This document shows positions 14,894 through 23,003 of a DNA stretch of 64,000 bases, one piece after another. The notes under the pieces were generated by a model. It had not been told where the DNA came from. It saw nothing but the letters and a program-made list of their open reading frames with translations, and did not search any database. Source of the stretch: JAFEDN01 sp963844565. GTDB lineage: Bacteria > Pseudomonadota > Gammaproteobacteria > Coxiellales > Coxiellaceae. The stretch is from contig CAWJON010000002.1 of NCBI GenBank assembly GCA_963844565.1, positions 620,001 through 684,000 on the forward strand, in the 5' to 3' direction. A program made the position numbers and the translations under genes. Position 1 is the stretch's first letter. Each line of letters begins with the position of its first letter.

Positions 14894-16258
14894 CTACAAA
14901 CTTGGACCCGTGGCGTAATCACTGATCAGTGATATCTGAGATTTTTTTAAGCCTACTCGATTGGTCGCAAAGATAGCTTCCAGAGAATCGCATAAGAGAG
15001 CAACATTGTATGCTCTTAACGAAGGAACTTGGTTGCCCCACTTTTTCCTAAAGTGAAAAAGATTTAGATACATCGTAGAAACTACACGGTCGTCTTTGGC
15101 GTCCCCGGTGCTACTTGTATATTTGGATTCCTGAATTAACTTTGCTACTTGAGCATATTGTTGCTCGAATTTTGTAGATGTTTGAGGAATTGGTTGATAA
15201 CGTTGGCCGGAAAAAAATAAAAAGGACTGTTGATTGATATCGCCGAAGGAGTCTCGACGAGCATCTCTGAGTGTTTCATTGTATGTTTTAGTATGTCGAG
15301 GGATGCTAAAAACTTGTCCCGTTTCTAATTCGATAACGAAATCCGTTAGAATATTTCCCGTATTGCCAAACCCAGCAATATTCAAAATCTTTGCTCCCTC
15401 AATAGACATGGTGTCCGAAACTCGTTGATAAAAATTAACTTGTGCCTTGTGCTTTGTCTTGTCTAGTTTTATTTCGGGACAATTTTTGTCTATCTGAGCG
15501 ACTGTTATTACAGGCATTTTTCCGCATACATCTGAGATAGCCATCACAAAGGCAGCTATCTGTTTTGCTTTAACTCGATCACATTTAATTTCTCGGTCTA
15601 GGCTATCCGGCGTGGGAAATCTAATGTCAATAAAAGCGCTATTAAAATAGTGACCATGTAGATATAAATATAATATTTGCACCGCCTCGCAAAGGCGCTG
15701 ATAAATTTGTTTTTTATTTCTAACTGTCAACATTTCGTCAATGCGATTGTATTTGGGCGGTGCTTGATAATTATGTTGCAGCAGTCGTTGACCGACAACG
15801 GTGATAGTATGGCTATTAGCTAATTGGATTAATTCCGTAACAATAAAAAATAAAATCCCATCAGATAATATTTCTTTATATAAAGGATCATTTTTTGCAG
15901 GTGGCGGGGTTCCTCCAATTAACATTACTTCTAGCCGAGATGAAGGTTTTTTAAATTCCTGGATACCAGCTAAATAATTTCCCATCATGCTTGAATCAAT
16001 ATGGATAAAAAAATATTCGTTCGACTCATTTTTAATGACAACAAATAGGCAATCATATAATTCTTTAGTTCCTATATATTTGATTGGATATTCACCCTGC
16101 AATTTGGAATCTAAAATACCGTATTCTGCTTGCAAGCAAAGTAAAGTGCTGCGTGGATCAACCGGTAAAAAGCCTTTTTCTTCTACAGGAGGAAGGGCCA
16201 TAATGCGTTGGATAATCTCTAAAGGGGCAGAATCTTTTTTTATAATAACTTGTTTCAT
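14894..16258 (-). CDS. NTAN1-like protein (N-terminal asparagine amidohydrolase family), effector candidate
   Basis: A 454-residue protein without signal peptide. By recall alignment it follows eukaryotic NTAN1, which deamidates N-terminal Asn in the N-degron pathway. S-T-L-L-C-L-Q-A-E-Y-G-I-L (37-49) sits where NTAN1 has its LLYVQQREL strand. Y-D-C-L-F-V-V-I (68-75) aligns with TCHIVVL, so Cys70 falls at the position I recall as the nucleophile. Then come F-I-H-I-D (84-88) and the strongest match, R-L-E-V-M-L-I-G-G (108-116; NTAN1 RLEVHLVGG). After an insert of over 100 residues, F-V-I-E-L-E-T-G-Q-V-F...R-D-A-R (307-334) and Y-Q-P-I-P (354-358) match the second half. I infer a related fold; activity is not shown. 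It is convergent with tolR. The alternative is an unrelated orphan protein. Confidence 0.5.
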   Translation of the reverse strand: MKQVIIKKDSAPLEIIQRIMALPPVEEKGFLPVDPRSTLLCLQAEYGILDSKLQGEYPIKYIGTKELYDCLFVVIKNESNEYFFIHIDSSMMGNYLAGIQEFKKPSSRLEVMLIGGTPPPAKNDPLYKEILSDGILFFIVTELIQLANSHTITVVGQRLLQHNYQAPPKYNRIDEMLTVRNKKQIYQRLCEAVQILYLYLHGHYFNSAFIDIRFPTPDSLDREIKCDRVKAKQIAAFVMAISDVCGKMPVITVAQIDKNCPEIKLDKTKHKAQVNFYQRVSDTMSIEGAKILNIAGFGNTGNILTDFVIELETGQVFSIPRHTKTYNETLRDARRDSFGDINQQSFLFFSGQRYQPIPQTSTKFEQQYAQVAKLIQESKYTSSTGDAKDDRVVSTMYLNLFHFRKKWGNQVPSLRAYNVALLCDSLEAIFATNRVGLKKSQISLISDYATGPSL

Positions 16259-16318
16259 AGAATTTCCTTTCTTTGATTTGGTTGGTAAATTAAATTAGTT
16301 TCAATCTGAATTGAAACA

Positions 16319-17134
16319 TCAATGGTAATTTTCGGGAATGCCTCGAGTCAGTACCTGGCAGATTAACGCGCCCAGTAAAATAATAACCCACGACATATAG
16401 ATCCATAATAAGAAAATCGGAATAGTGGCTAAAGCGCCATAAATTACCCGATACGTGGGGAAAAAGCTCATATATATTCCAAATATATATTTGGCGCTTT
16501 CAAATAAAATGGTAGTAAATAATCCGGCTAAAACAGCCTTACGAAAAGGGACATGACAACTCGGTAAAATCCAATTAAAAACCGTGAAAATTAAAAAAGC
16601 AGCAAAATAAGGCAGCAGCAAAAAAAAAGGTTTTTCTAAAAAACTAATTTTTCCTAAATCAATAATAAGTGGCACCTTAGATAGATAAGAGGTCAGCATC
16701 AACAGAAAACCAAATGAAATGGGCACAATCAGCAAAACTAATGAATAAAAGCTGAGAGATAAAGGAATATTTTTTTTTATTCGTATATGCCAAATTTTAT
16801 TAAAGGCATTGACCATGTCATAGATCATTAGGATAGAAAAAATAATTAACGCCGTTAAATTCGTCCAAGATAAAACGCTGACCTGCGTTAAAAAATGATT
16901 AAATTGCTCCGAAATAACCCTCGCTGAATGAGCCACAAAATTTTCTAAAATGAAATTCTGTATTTCCTTTCCTGTGCCAACAAAGGCTGGGAAAATAGAC
17001 AAAATCCAAAAACTCACTAAAGTAACGGGTACCAATGACAATAAAGTGGTGTAGGCTAAGGAAGCCGCCCGATTCGCGCAGTCATCTTCAAAGAAGCGGT
17101 AATAGAGATAACGAATGGTTCGTCTTATTCTCAT
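16319..17134 (-). CDS. yihY: YihY/BrkB-family inner-membrane protein
   Basis: A 271-residue polytopic protein with about six membrane segments. R-A-A-S-L-A-Y-T-T-L-L-S-L-V-P is the family's N-terminal signature, and a P-(T/S)-Y-R-x-I-Y-G-A-L-A-T-I-P-I-F-L-L-W-I-Y stretch is the C-terminal one. I chose the ATG at 17134 because it forms an ATGA overlap with the wrbA stop; an upstream frame extension inside wrbA is possible but less likely. The family was once called RNase BN in error; its true role is unknown. Confidence 0.85.
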   Translation of the reverse strand: MRIRRTIRYLYYRFFEDDCANRAASLAYTTLLSLVPVTLVSFWILSIFPAFVGTGKEIQNFILENFVAHSARVISEQFNHFLTQVSVLSWTNLTALIIFSILMIYDMVNAFNKIWHIRIKKNIPLSLSFYSLVLLIVPISFGFLLMLTSYLSKVPLIIDLGKISFLEKPFFLLLPYFAAFLIFTVFNWILPSCHVPFRKAVLAGLFTTILFESAKYIFGIYMSFFPTYRVIYGALATIPIFLLWIYMSWVIILLGALICQVLTRGIPENYH

Positions 17135-17727
17135 CGTAATTTTAAAGCGATTAATGCTAAACGTTTGCCAAAAGAACGACAAATTTGCCGCTCGCTTTCA
17201 GACAGCGGTGCATTGCTGTCCATTCCTGCCAAGTGGCTGGGGCCGTAAGGCGTACCGCCGGTTTGAGTAGTAAATAAAGCAGTCTCATTGTAAGGAACAC
17301 CGACAAAAACCATGCCATGATGGATAAGTGGCAGCGCCATACTCAAAATCGTGGTTTCTTGTCCGCCATGTAAACTAGCAGTGGAGGTGAAACAACCGGC
17401 TGGTTTACCAATCAAGGAACCCGATTGCCAAAGTCCGCTGGTGCTATCCAAAAAATATTTTAAAGGAGCGGCCATATTGCCAAAACGTGTGGGACTGCCC
17501 AAAGCTAAACCTGAACAATGGGCTAAATCTTCTAACGTTGCATAAAGAGGACCACTGCTGGGAATAGGTTCCGGCGCTTGCTCCATAAAATCCGAAACAG
17601 GGGGAACAGTTCGTACTCTGGCTTCAATATTTTCAACAAAAGCCACACCGCGTGCAATTTCTTTGGCCATTTCTAAGGTGGCGCCGCGTTTTGAATAATA
17701 CAAAATAAGTACGTAATGACTTTCCAT
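17131..17727 (-). CDS. wrbA: WrbA-type NAD(P)H:quinone oxidoreductase (flavodoxin fold)
   Basis: A 198-residue FMN protein that reduces quinones by two electrons and so limits redox cycling. The N-terminal FMN phosphate loop is Y-Y-S-K-R-G-A-T-L (compare YYSxxGHT). G-S-P-T-R-F-G-N-M-A (about residue 78) and the S-T-A-S-L-H-G-G-Q-E-T-T segment (about 112) are WrbA hallmarks. Length matches the family (about 198). It is the first gene of a two-gene unit with yihY, joined by an ATGA overlap. Confidence 0.9.
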   Translation of the reverse strand: MESHYVLILYYSKRGATLEMAKEIARGVAFVENIEARVRTVPPVSDFMEQAPEPIPSSGPLYATLEDLAHCSGLALGSPTRFGNMAAPLKYFLDSTSGLWQSGSLIGKPAGCFTSTASLHGGQETTILSMALPLIHHGMVFVGVPYNETALFTTQTGGTPYGPSHLAGMDSNAPLSESERQICRSFGKRLALIALKLR

Positions 17728-17759
17728 CGGCCTAAGATATCATAAACAAAAGCACGTAA

Positions 17760-18270
17760 CAGCAATTCCCGCTGAAGCGGTAATTGCTTCCTGGTTTTGA
17801 TGCTGAGCGGCAGCAAAGCTGCAGCTCAGCAATGAAGGGGGAGATCGCTGCCGCTCTTCTCCCCCTTGCGAACCCCCATCGGGATAGGAATGTGATTTTT
17901 TATGAATATGATTTATGTCTAATCAAATTGATATCATGCACATTGCGGGCGTAAGCCCGTACTTTACGCGATGGGGGATCAAAGGGGGAGAAAGCGGAGC
18001 GTCTCCCCCTTGATTCCGAGCATCGGCTTCGCCGAGCGCAGGATATAAAAAATTTCGCTGCCGCTCTTCTCCCACGCCCGCCCCCATGAGACGGGGGTGC
18101 GAACCCCCATCAGTAGGTGATTTTCTACGAAAATTATTTAATCTCATATCCTGATGAGGGATCGAAGGGAGAGGAGAGCGGAGCGACCTTTCCCTTCATT
18201 CCTGGGATCTGGCTTTGCCAGAGCCCAGGATACAAACCAGGAAGCAGATCCCGCTTCAGCGGGAGCAGCT
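17760..18270. repeat. Composite family B repeat region (about 510 bp)
   Basis: The left end is cagcaattcccgctgaag, followed by its own mirror and gcttcctggttt. The right end is the inverted counterpart (aaaccaggaagcagatccc...agcggga). Inside are at least three core units with gatggggg/aagggggaga and ctcccccttc arms and the catcggcttcgccgag hairpin. The structure looks like nested insertions. It forms the whole upstream region of mreB; no gene is seen within it. Confidence 0.75.
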
Positions 18271-18335
18271 AATGCTTGAAAATTGAAGAAAAATCTAATA
18301 TTATTACCATTTTAGAGTCTTGCGAGAACCTCTTT

Positions 18336-19376
18336 ATGTTTAAACTTCTGCGTGGCATTTTTTCCGACGATATTTCCATCGATTTAGGCACTGCCAATAC
18401 TCTGATTGTTCGTGGAGACACTATTGTTCTGAATGAACCTTCAGTGGTGGCACTGCACCGTGATAATTACTCAGCTCAGACTAGAATAGTTGCTGTCGGC
18501 CTCGAAGCCAAGCAAATGTTAGGTAGGACGCCTGGTAATATTATTGCTACCCGGCCTCTGAAAGATGGCGTTATCGCCGACTTTCGCATCACCGAAAAAA
18601 TGCTCCAGCATTTTATTCGCAAAATTCATGAAGGTAAAATTTTCAAACCTAGCCCGCGAGTATTGGTTTGCGTTCCTTGCGGTTCTACCCAAGTGGAAAG
18701 ACGGGCGATTAAAGAATCTGTATTGGGAGCAGGAGCCAGAGAAGTATTTTTAATTGAAGAACCGATGGCGGCTGCCATGGGAGCCGGTTTGCCAGTGCAA
18801 GAAGCACGGGGTTCGATGGTTGTGGATATTGGTGGAGGAACTACCGAGGTCGCGATCATCTCTCTCAATGGTATTGTTTATGCGGAATCCGTGCGAATCG
18901 GTGGTGACCGGTTTGATGAAGCTATTATCAACTATGTGCGCCGTAATTATGGCAGTTTGATCGGAGAAACCACTGCTGAATACATTAAACATGAAATCGG
19001 CGCCGCTTTTCCCAGCAGCGAAATCCGTGAAATTGAAGTTCGTGGTCGCAACCTAGCTGAAGGGGTACCGCGTAGTTTTACCTTGAACAGCAATGAAATT
19101 TTGGAAGCGTTGCAAGAACCATTGGCTGGCATTGTTGGTGCAGTTCGTGGTGCATTGGAACAAGCCCCACCCGAATTGGCGGCTGACATTTCTGAGCGTG
19201 GTTTAGTCATAACCGGCGGTGGTGCATTATTAAGAGATATTGATCGCTTATTGATTGAAGAAACAGGATTACCGGTTATCATTGCAGAAAACCCACTCAC
19301 TTGTGTGGCTCGCGGCGGCGGAATTGCGTTGAAGATGCTCAAACATGCTCGCCATGACTTTTTATCTAAAGACTGA
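18336..19376 (+). CDS. mreB: Rod-shape determining actin homologue MreB
   Basis: A 346-residue filament-forming ATPase that directs the lateral-wall elongation machinery. I chose the ATG at 18336 (M-F-K-L-L-R-G-I-F-S), which matches the family N-terminus with its membrane-binding helix; an in-frame ATG at 18276 lies in repeat-flanking sequence. S-I-D-L-G-T-A-N-T-L-I (phosphate 1) and V-V-D-I-G-G-G-T-T-E-V (phosphate 2) are intact. mreC begins 6 bp after the stop, so mreBCD form an operon. The upstream region consists of family B repeats. Confidence 0.97.
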   Translation: MFKLLRGIFSDDISIDLGTANTLIVRGDTIVLNEPSVVALHRDNYSAQTRIVAVGLEAKQMLGRTPGNIIATRPLKDGVIADFRITEKMLQHFIRKIHEGKIFKPSPRVLVCVPCGSTQVERRAIKESVLGAGAREVFLIEEPMAAAMGAGLPVQEARGSMVVDIGGGTTEVAIISLNGIVYAESVRIGGDRFDEAIINYVRRNYGSLIGETTAEYIKHEIGAAFPSSEIREIEVRGRNLAEGVPRSFTLNSNEILEALQEPLAGIVGAVRGALEQAPPELAADISERGLVITGGGALLRDIDRLLIEETGLPVIIAENPLTCVARGGGIALKMLKHARHDFLSKD

Positions 19377-19382
19377 TAGGCA

Positions 19383-20255
19383 ATGCCGATTTTTAAAAAA
19401 AGTTCAGCCGCAGGGCCGAGAATTTTGTTCTTTGCTTTGGTGGCTGTGTCTTTAATTGTTTTGGATCGTCGATTTGATTTCTTTCAGGATTGGCATGCCA
19501 AACTTTCTGGTGTTGTCGCCCCCATTCAAATTTTAGTGGATACGCCGGTGAAATTCGTGCGCGAACTCACCACCAATTTCAAAGCGCAAAGTCAATTGAT
19601 CGAAGATAACGCCCGTCTGCGCGTTCAACTCATGTTGTTGGACTCACAATTACAGAAACTACTAACCCTTGAACGTGAAAATGCCCAATTACGCGAGCTG
19701 CTTCGTTCTACTTCACAGGCGACTGGCAAAGTGATTGTAGCCAGACTGTTGGCAGTAGATTTAGATCCCAGCCTGCAGCAAGTCATTATTGATCGAGGCA
19801 CGCAGGATAAACTTTATTTGGGACAGCCGGTTTTAGATGCGTATGGGGTGATGGGACAGGTTATTAGTGTTGGGCCATTAACCAGCCGAGTGCTATTAAT
19901 TACAGATCCGAAGAGCGCGGTGCCCGTACAAAATTATCGCACCGGATCGCGCTCGATTGCGATGGGTTCAGCACGTGCTGGACAATTAAAATTAATTAAT
20001 GTCTCCGAGAACAATGATATCCAAGAAGGTGATCTTTATGTAACCTCGAGTATGGGGCAGCGTTTTCCAGTCGGTTACCCCGTCGGCGTGGTCTCTAAAG
20101 CCGCGATGACGCCAGGTGATCGGTTCATCAATATTTATTTAATACCCTCTGCTCACTTAGATAAAACTCAACAAGTTTTATTGGCGTGGCCGGCTCAGGC
20201 AGATGTTGATCTGGCTATACAAAAAGAATTAAATCCAGGCAGTTTTGGAACATAA
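19383..20255 (+). CDS. mreC: Rod-shape protein MreC
   Basis: A 290-residue bitopic protein: short cytoplasmic start, a membrane helix near residues 12-28, a periplasmic coiled coil (about 60-108, rich in L-x-x-x-N/Q heptads) and the beta-rich MreC core (V-I-D-R-G-T-Q-D-K-L-Y-L-G-Q-P-V). It links MreB to PBP2/RodA outside the membrane. It lies between mreB (6 bp) and mreD (2 bp). Confidence 0.95.
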   Translation: MPIFKKSSAAGPRILFFALVAVSLIVLDRRFDFFQDWHAKLSGVVAPIQILVDTPVKFVRELTTNFKAQSQLIEDNARLRVQLMLLDSQLQKLLTLERENAQLRELLRSTSQATGKVIVARLLAVDLDPSLQQVIIDRGTQDKLYLGQPVLDAYGVMGQVISVGPLTSRVLLITDPKSAVPVQNYRTGSRSIAMGSARAGQLKLINVSENNDIQEGDLYVTSSMGQRFPVGYPVGVVSKAAMTPGDRFINIYLIPSAHLDKTQQVLLAWPAQADVDLAIQKELNPGSFGT

Positions 20256-20257
20256 TC

Positions 20258-20761
20258 GTGAATCATAAAGTTGCGAAAGGTTATGTGACAATTGCGATTA
20301 CTTTGTTAATGGGTATGGTGCTCACCATATTACCATTACCCGGAAGAGCCGTTTGGTTAAGACCTTATTGGGTTCTACTAATCATTATTTTTTGGGTGCT
20401 GAGTTCACCCGGTTGGGTTGGCATTGGTGTGGCTTGGCTGATAGGATTGGTAATGGATTTATTAACGGGGACAATCTTGGGACAGCAAGCTTTTTTATTT
20501 AGCTTAATCGCTTTTTTTGTCCTTAAGCTGCAAAATTGGATGGTGCATATGCCGCTGATTCAACAAACATCAGCCATTTTATTATTAGTAATTATCTACT
20601 CAATAATAAACATGTTTTTAACTGTTTTTATTTTACATGCACCGGTCGATAAAGATTTTTGGTTGCCTGCTGTGACCAGCGTGGTGGTTTGGCCATGGCT
20701 TTCAGGTCTTTTATATATCTGCCAAAGAAATGCAATTGCGAGGCTCTATGTTGGAAAGTGA
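20258..20761 (+). CDS. mreD: Rod-shape protein MreD
   Basis: A 167-residue integral membrane protein with about five helices; G-L-V-M-D-L-L-T-G-T-I-L-G-Q-Q-A-F is the conserved MreD core. It starts with GTG 2 bp after mreC and overlaps tldD by 14 bp. It acts in the elongasome with MreC. Confidence 0.92.
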   Translation: MNHKVAKGYVTIAITLLMGMVLTILPLPGRAVWLRPYWVLLIIIFWVLSSPGWVGIGVAWLIGLVMDLLTGTILGQQAFLFSLIAFFVLKLQNWMVHMPLIQQTSAILLLVIIYSIINMFLTVFILHAPVDKDFWLPAVTSVVVWPWLSGLLYICQRNAIARLYVGK

Positions 20762-22205
20762 ATCGATTAATTTTGCGACACAATCGTTGCTAATGCCAGC
20801 GAATTTAAGTGAACAACAACTGGAAGAAATTTTAGGTAAAGCCATGAAAGGCTCAGTTGATGCAGCCGATATTTTTTTGCAAGGCTTGCGAACCGAAAGC
20901 TGGGTGTTGGAAGATGGTATTGTGAAAAGCGGTGAATTCAACATCGATCGGGGCTTTGGCTTACGAGTAATTAGTGGTGAAAAAACCGGATTTGCTTACG
21001 CCGATGAAATTGAATTGTCAGTCTTAACTCAAGCAGCTAAGAGCGCCCATAGTATTGTGCAAACGGGAAGATCAGGCATTCAACCTTTAGTTAGACAATT
21101 GCCAGTAAAAGCGTTGTATCCGGCAATTAATCCGATTGATTCTTTAGCTGAAAATCAAAAAATTTCTTTACTCCAGGACATGGACGCTAAAGCGCGTCAG
21201 TTAGATTCGCGAGTCAAACAAGTAATGGTTTCTTTGTCTGGAAGTTATAACATCATTTTATTATTGAACAGCGAAGGTGTTCTTACCGCAGATGTGAGAC
21301 CACTGGTTAATTTATCGGTGCGAGTGATCGTTGAAGAAAACGGCCGCCGTGAGCGCGGACAAGCAGGCGGTGGGGGACGTTCCGGTTATGAACTCTTCAC
21401 CGCTGGACAAACAGCGATCAAGTATGTTGAAAAAGCCGTTCAGCAAGCCATTATTAATTTATCCGCTGAGGAAGCTCCCGCCGGCATTATGCCGGTGGTG
21501 TTAGGTCCGGGTTGGCCGGCGGTATTATTACATGAAGCGGTAGGACATGGATTAGAAGCAGATTTTAACCGCAAAGGCAGCTCAGTTTTCTCGGGTCGTT
21601 TAGGAGAACAAATTGTTTCTCCTTTGTGCAGCATTGTCGATGACGGAACGATACCAGGCCGACGTGGGTCTTTATCTATTGATGACGAAGGCGTTCCGTC
21701 ACAAAATACCATGCTGATCGAGAAGGGCGTGTTAAAAAACTATATGCAAGACCGCCATAATGCAAGATTAATGGGGATGTCTCCCACCGGAAACGGACGC
21801 CGCGAATCCTACGCGAATTTACCGCTGCCGCGCATGACCAATACCTATATGCTCCCTGGAGAGAGTGATCCATTAGAAATTATTGCTTCAGTAAAAAAGG
21901 GAATTTATGCCGTGGATTTTTCGGGCGGGCAGGTTGACACCGCCTCTGGCAAATTTGTATTTACCACCAGTGAAGCCTATTTGATTGAAGACGGCAAAAT
22001 CACCCGCCCCGTTAAAGGTGCGACGTTAATTGGCAACGGCCCCGAGGTTTTAAAGCGTGTTTCCATGGTCGGCAATGATCTGCAATTGGATACAGGTATA
22101 GGCAGTTGCGGGAAAGACGGGCAAACAGTTGCTGTTGGCGTTGGTCAACCCACTTTAAAAATCGATGCACTTACCGTTGGTGGCTCACTCAACAGTTCTT
22201 CTTGA
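20748..22205 (+). CDS. tldD: Metalloprotease TldD
   Basis: A 485-residue U62-family protein. The zinc site H-E-A-V-G-H (about residue 262, in L-L-H-E-A-V-G-H-G-L-E-A-D) and the downstream glycine-rich C-terminal half are present. With partner TldE/PmbA it degrades unfolded peptides and matures some modified peptides; tldE is not in this window. I chose the ATG at 20748 because a GAGG site precedes it at proper spacing; an ATG at 20730 is also in frame. Coupling to mreD by overlap suggests it belongs to the mre transcript. Confidence 0.93.
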   Translation: MLESESINFATQSLLMPANLSEQQLEEILGKAMKGSVDAADIFLQGLRTESWVLEDGIVKSGEFNIDRGFGLRVISGEKTGFAYADEIELSVLTQAAKSAHSIVQTGRSGIQPLVRQLPVKALYPAINPIDSLAENQKISLLQDMDAKARQLDSRVKQVMVSLSGSYNIILLLNSEGVLTADVRPLVNLSVRVIVEENGRRERGQAGGGGRSGYELFTAGQTAIKYVEKAVQQAIINLSAEEAPAGIMPVVLGPGWPAVLLHEAVGHGLEADFNRKGSSVFSGRLGEQIVSPLCSIVDDGTIPGRRGSLSIDDEGVPSQNTMLIEKGVLKNYMQDRHNARLMGMSPTGNGRRESYANLPLPRMTNTYMLPGESDPLEIIASVKKGIYAVDFSGGQVDTASGKFVFTTSEAYLIEDGKITRPVKGATLIGNGPEVLKRVSMVGNDLQLDTGIGSCGKDGQTVAVGVGQPTLKIDALTVGGSLNSSS

Positions 22206-22240
22206 CAGATAATATAGGGTCTTGATATAAAGGCATGCTT

Positions 22241-22263
22241 GGCCTGGCGTATATGCCCAGGCC
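22241..22263 (+). terminator. Rho-independent terminator after tldD
   Basis: A 7-bp stem, ggcctgg / ccaggcc, followed directly by tttattt. It separates the mre-tldD operon from the HU gene. Confidence 0.75.
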
Positions 22264-22309
22264 TTTATTTACAGGCGTCTAATTGCCGTCGATAACTTTG
22301 AGGATTTCT

Positions 22310-22585
22310 ATGAATAAAAATGATTTCGTTGATCGAATTGCTGAAAAATCAGGGCTAAGTAAAGTAGATGCCAACCGCGCCTTAGATGCGGTGACAGACG
22401 TTATCGCCCAAGCAATGAAACAAGGCGAAGAAGTAGTATTGGTTGGATTTGGTAGTTTCAAATCCCGTATCCGTCCTAAACGCACCGGTCGTCATCCGAA
22501 AACAGGTGCGCCCTTAGAAATACAAGCCTCTAAAACCATCACATTTAAAACAGGAAAAAAACTAAAAGACACAGTTAATTCATAA
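22310..22585 (+). CDS. hupB: DNA-binding protein HU (beta type)
   Basis: A 91-residue nucleoid protein that bends and compacts DNA as a dimer. The start M-N-K-N-D-F-V-D-R-I-A, the G-F-G-S-F signature and the arm with R-P-K-R-T-G-R-H-P-K-T-G are all present. The ATG at 22310 has a GAGGA site 5-6 bases upstream and gives normal family length; the ATG-like start at 22283 would add nine odd residues. Confidence 0.95.
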   Translation: MNKNDFVDRIAEKSGLSKVDANRALDAVTDVIAQAMKQGEEVVLVGFGSFKSRIRPKRTGRHPKTGAPLEIQASKTITFKTGKKLKDTVNS

Positions 22586-22600
22586 AATTTAGGTAAAAAA

Positions 22601-22715
22601 AATCCCCCCCATCGCGTAGCGCCCCTACGCGATGGGGGTTCGCAAGGGGGAGAATCGCGATTCTCCCCCTTCATTCCAAGCATCGGGTCCCCCGATGCGA
22701 AGGATAGGAAAGGCC
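22601..22715. repeat. Family B core repeat between HU gene and tRNA genes
   Basis: Contains ccccatcgcgtag / ctacgcgatgggg inverted arms, gggggagaatcgcgattctccccc and a catcgggtcccccgatg hairpin. The long terminal repeats of other copies are missing, so it is a partial copy. Downstream, aaattttttctgcgaaaaaattt forms a further AT-rich hairpin next to tRNA-Val. Confidence 0.65.
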
Positions 22716-22738
22716 AAATTTTTTCTGCGAAAAAATTT

Positions 22739-22814
22739 GGGTGCTTAGCTCAGCTGGTAGAGCGTCGCCCTTACAAGGCGAATGTCGGGGGTTCGATCCC
22801 CTCAGCACCCACCA
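22739..22814 (+). tRNA. tRNA-Val (anticodon TAC)
   Basis: Acceptor GGGTGCT pairs with AGCACCC. The anticodon stem TCGCC/GGCGA holds loop CTTACAA with anticodon TAC. The T arm has GTTCGATCC. CCA is encoded. Identity Val by anticodon. Confidence 0.95.
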
Positions 22815-22818
22815 ATTC

Positions 22819-22892
22819 GGAGCGGTAGTTCAGCTGGTTAGAATACCGGCCTGTCACGCCGGGGGTCGCGGGTTCGAGTCCCGTCCGCTCCG
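22819..22892 (+). tRNA. tRNA-Asp (anticodon GTC)
   Basis: Acceptor GGAGCGG pairs with CCGCTCC, discriminator G. The anticodon loop CTGTCAC carries GTC. Nearly identical to Escherichia coli tRNA-Asp as I recall it. CCA is not encoded, unlike the neighbouring tRNA-Val 4 bp upstream. Confidence 0.95.
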
Positions 22893-23003
22893 TTCTTTAA
22901 AATCTGTGACTGTTAATTTTCTCTTAAGAATTTTCTGTTTGCATTCTTATGAACGAACTGTTATTTTCGTCCTGAAGTTTAAAACAAACAATAAGGAGAG
23001 ATA

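Noticed and set aside
18276..18335. ATG at 18276 as the mreB start
   Set aside because: It adds 20 residues unlike MreB, next to repeat sequence. The ATG at 18336 begins the conserved N-terminal helix.
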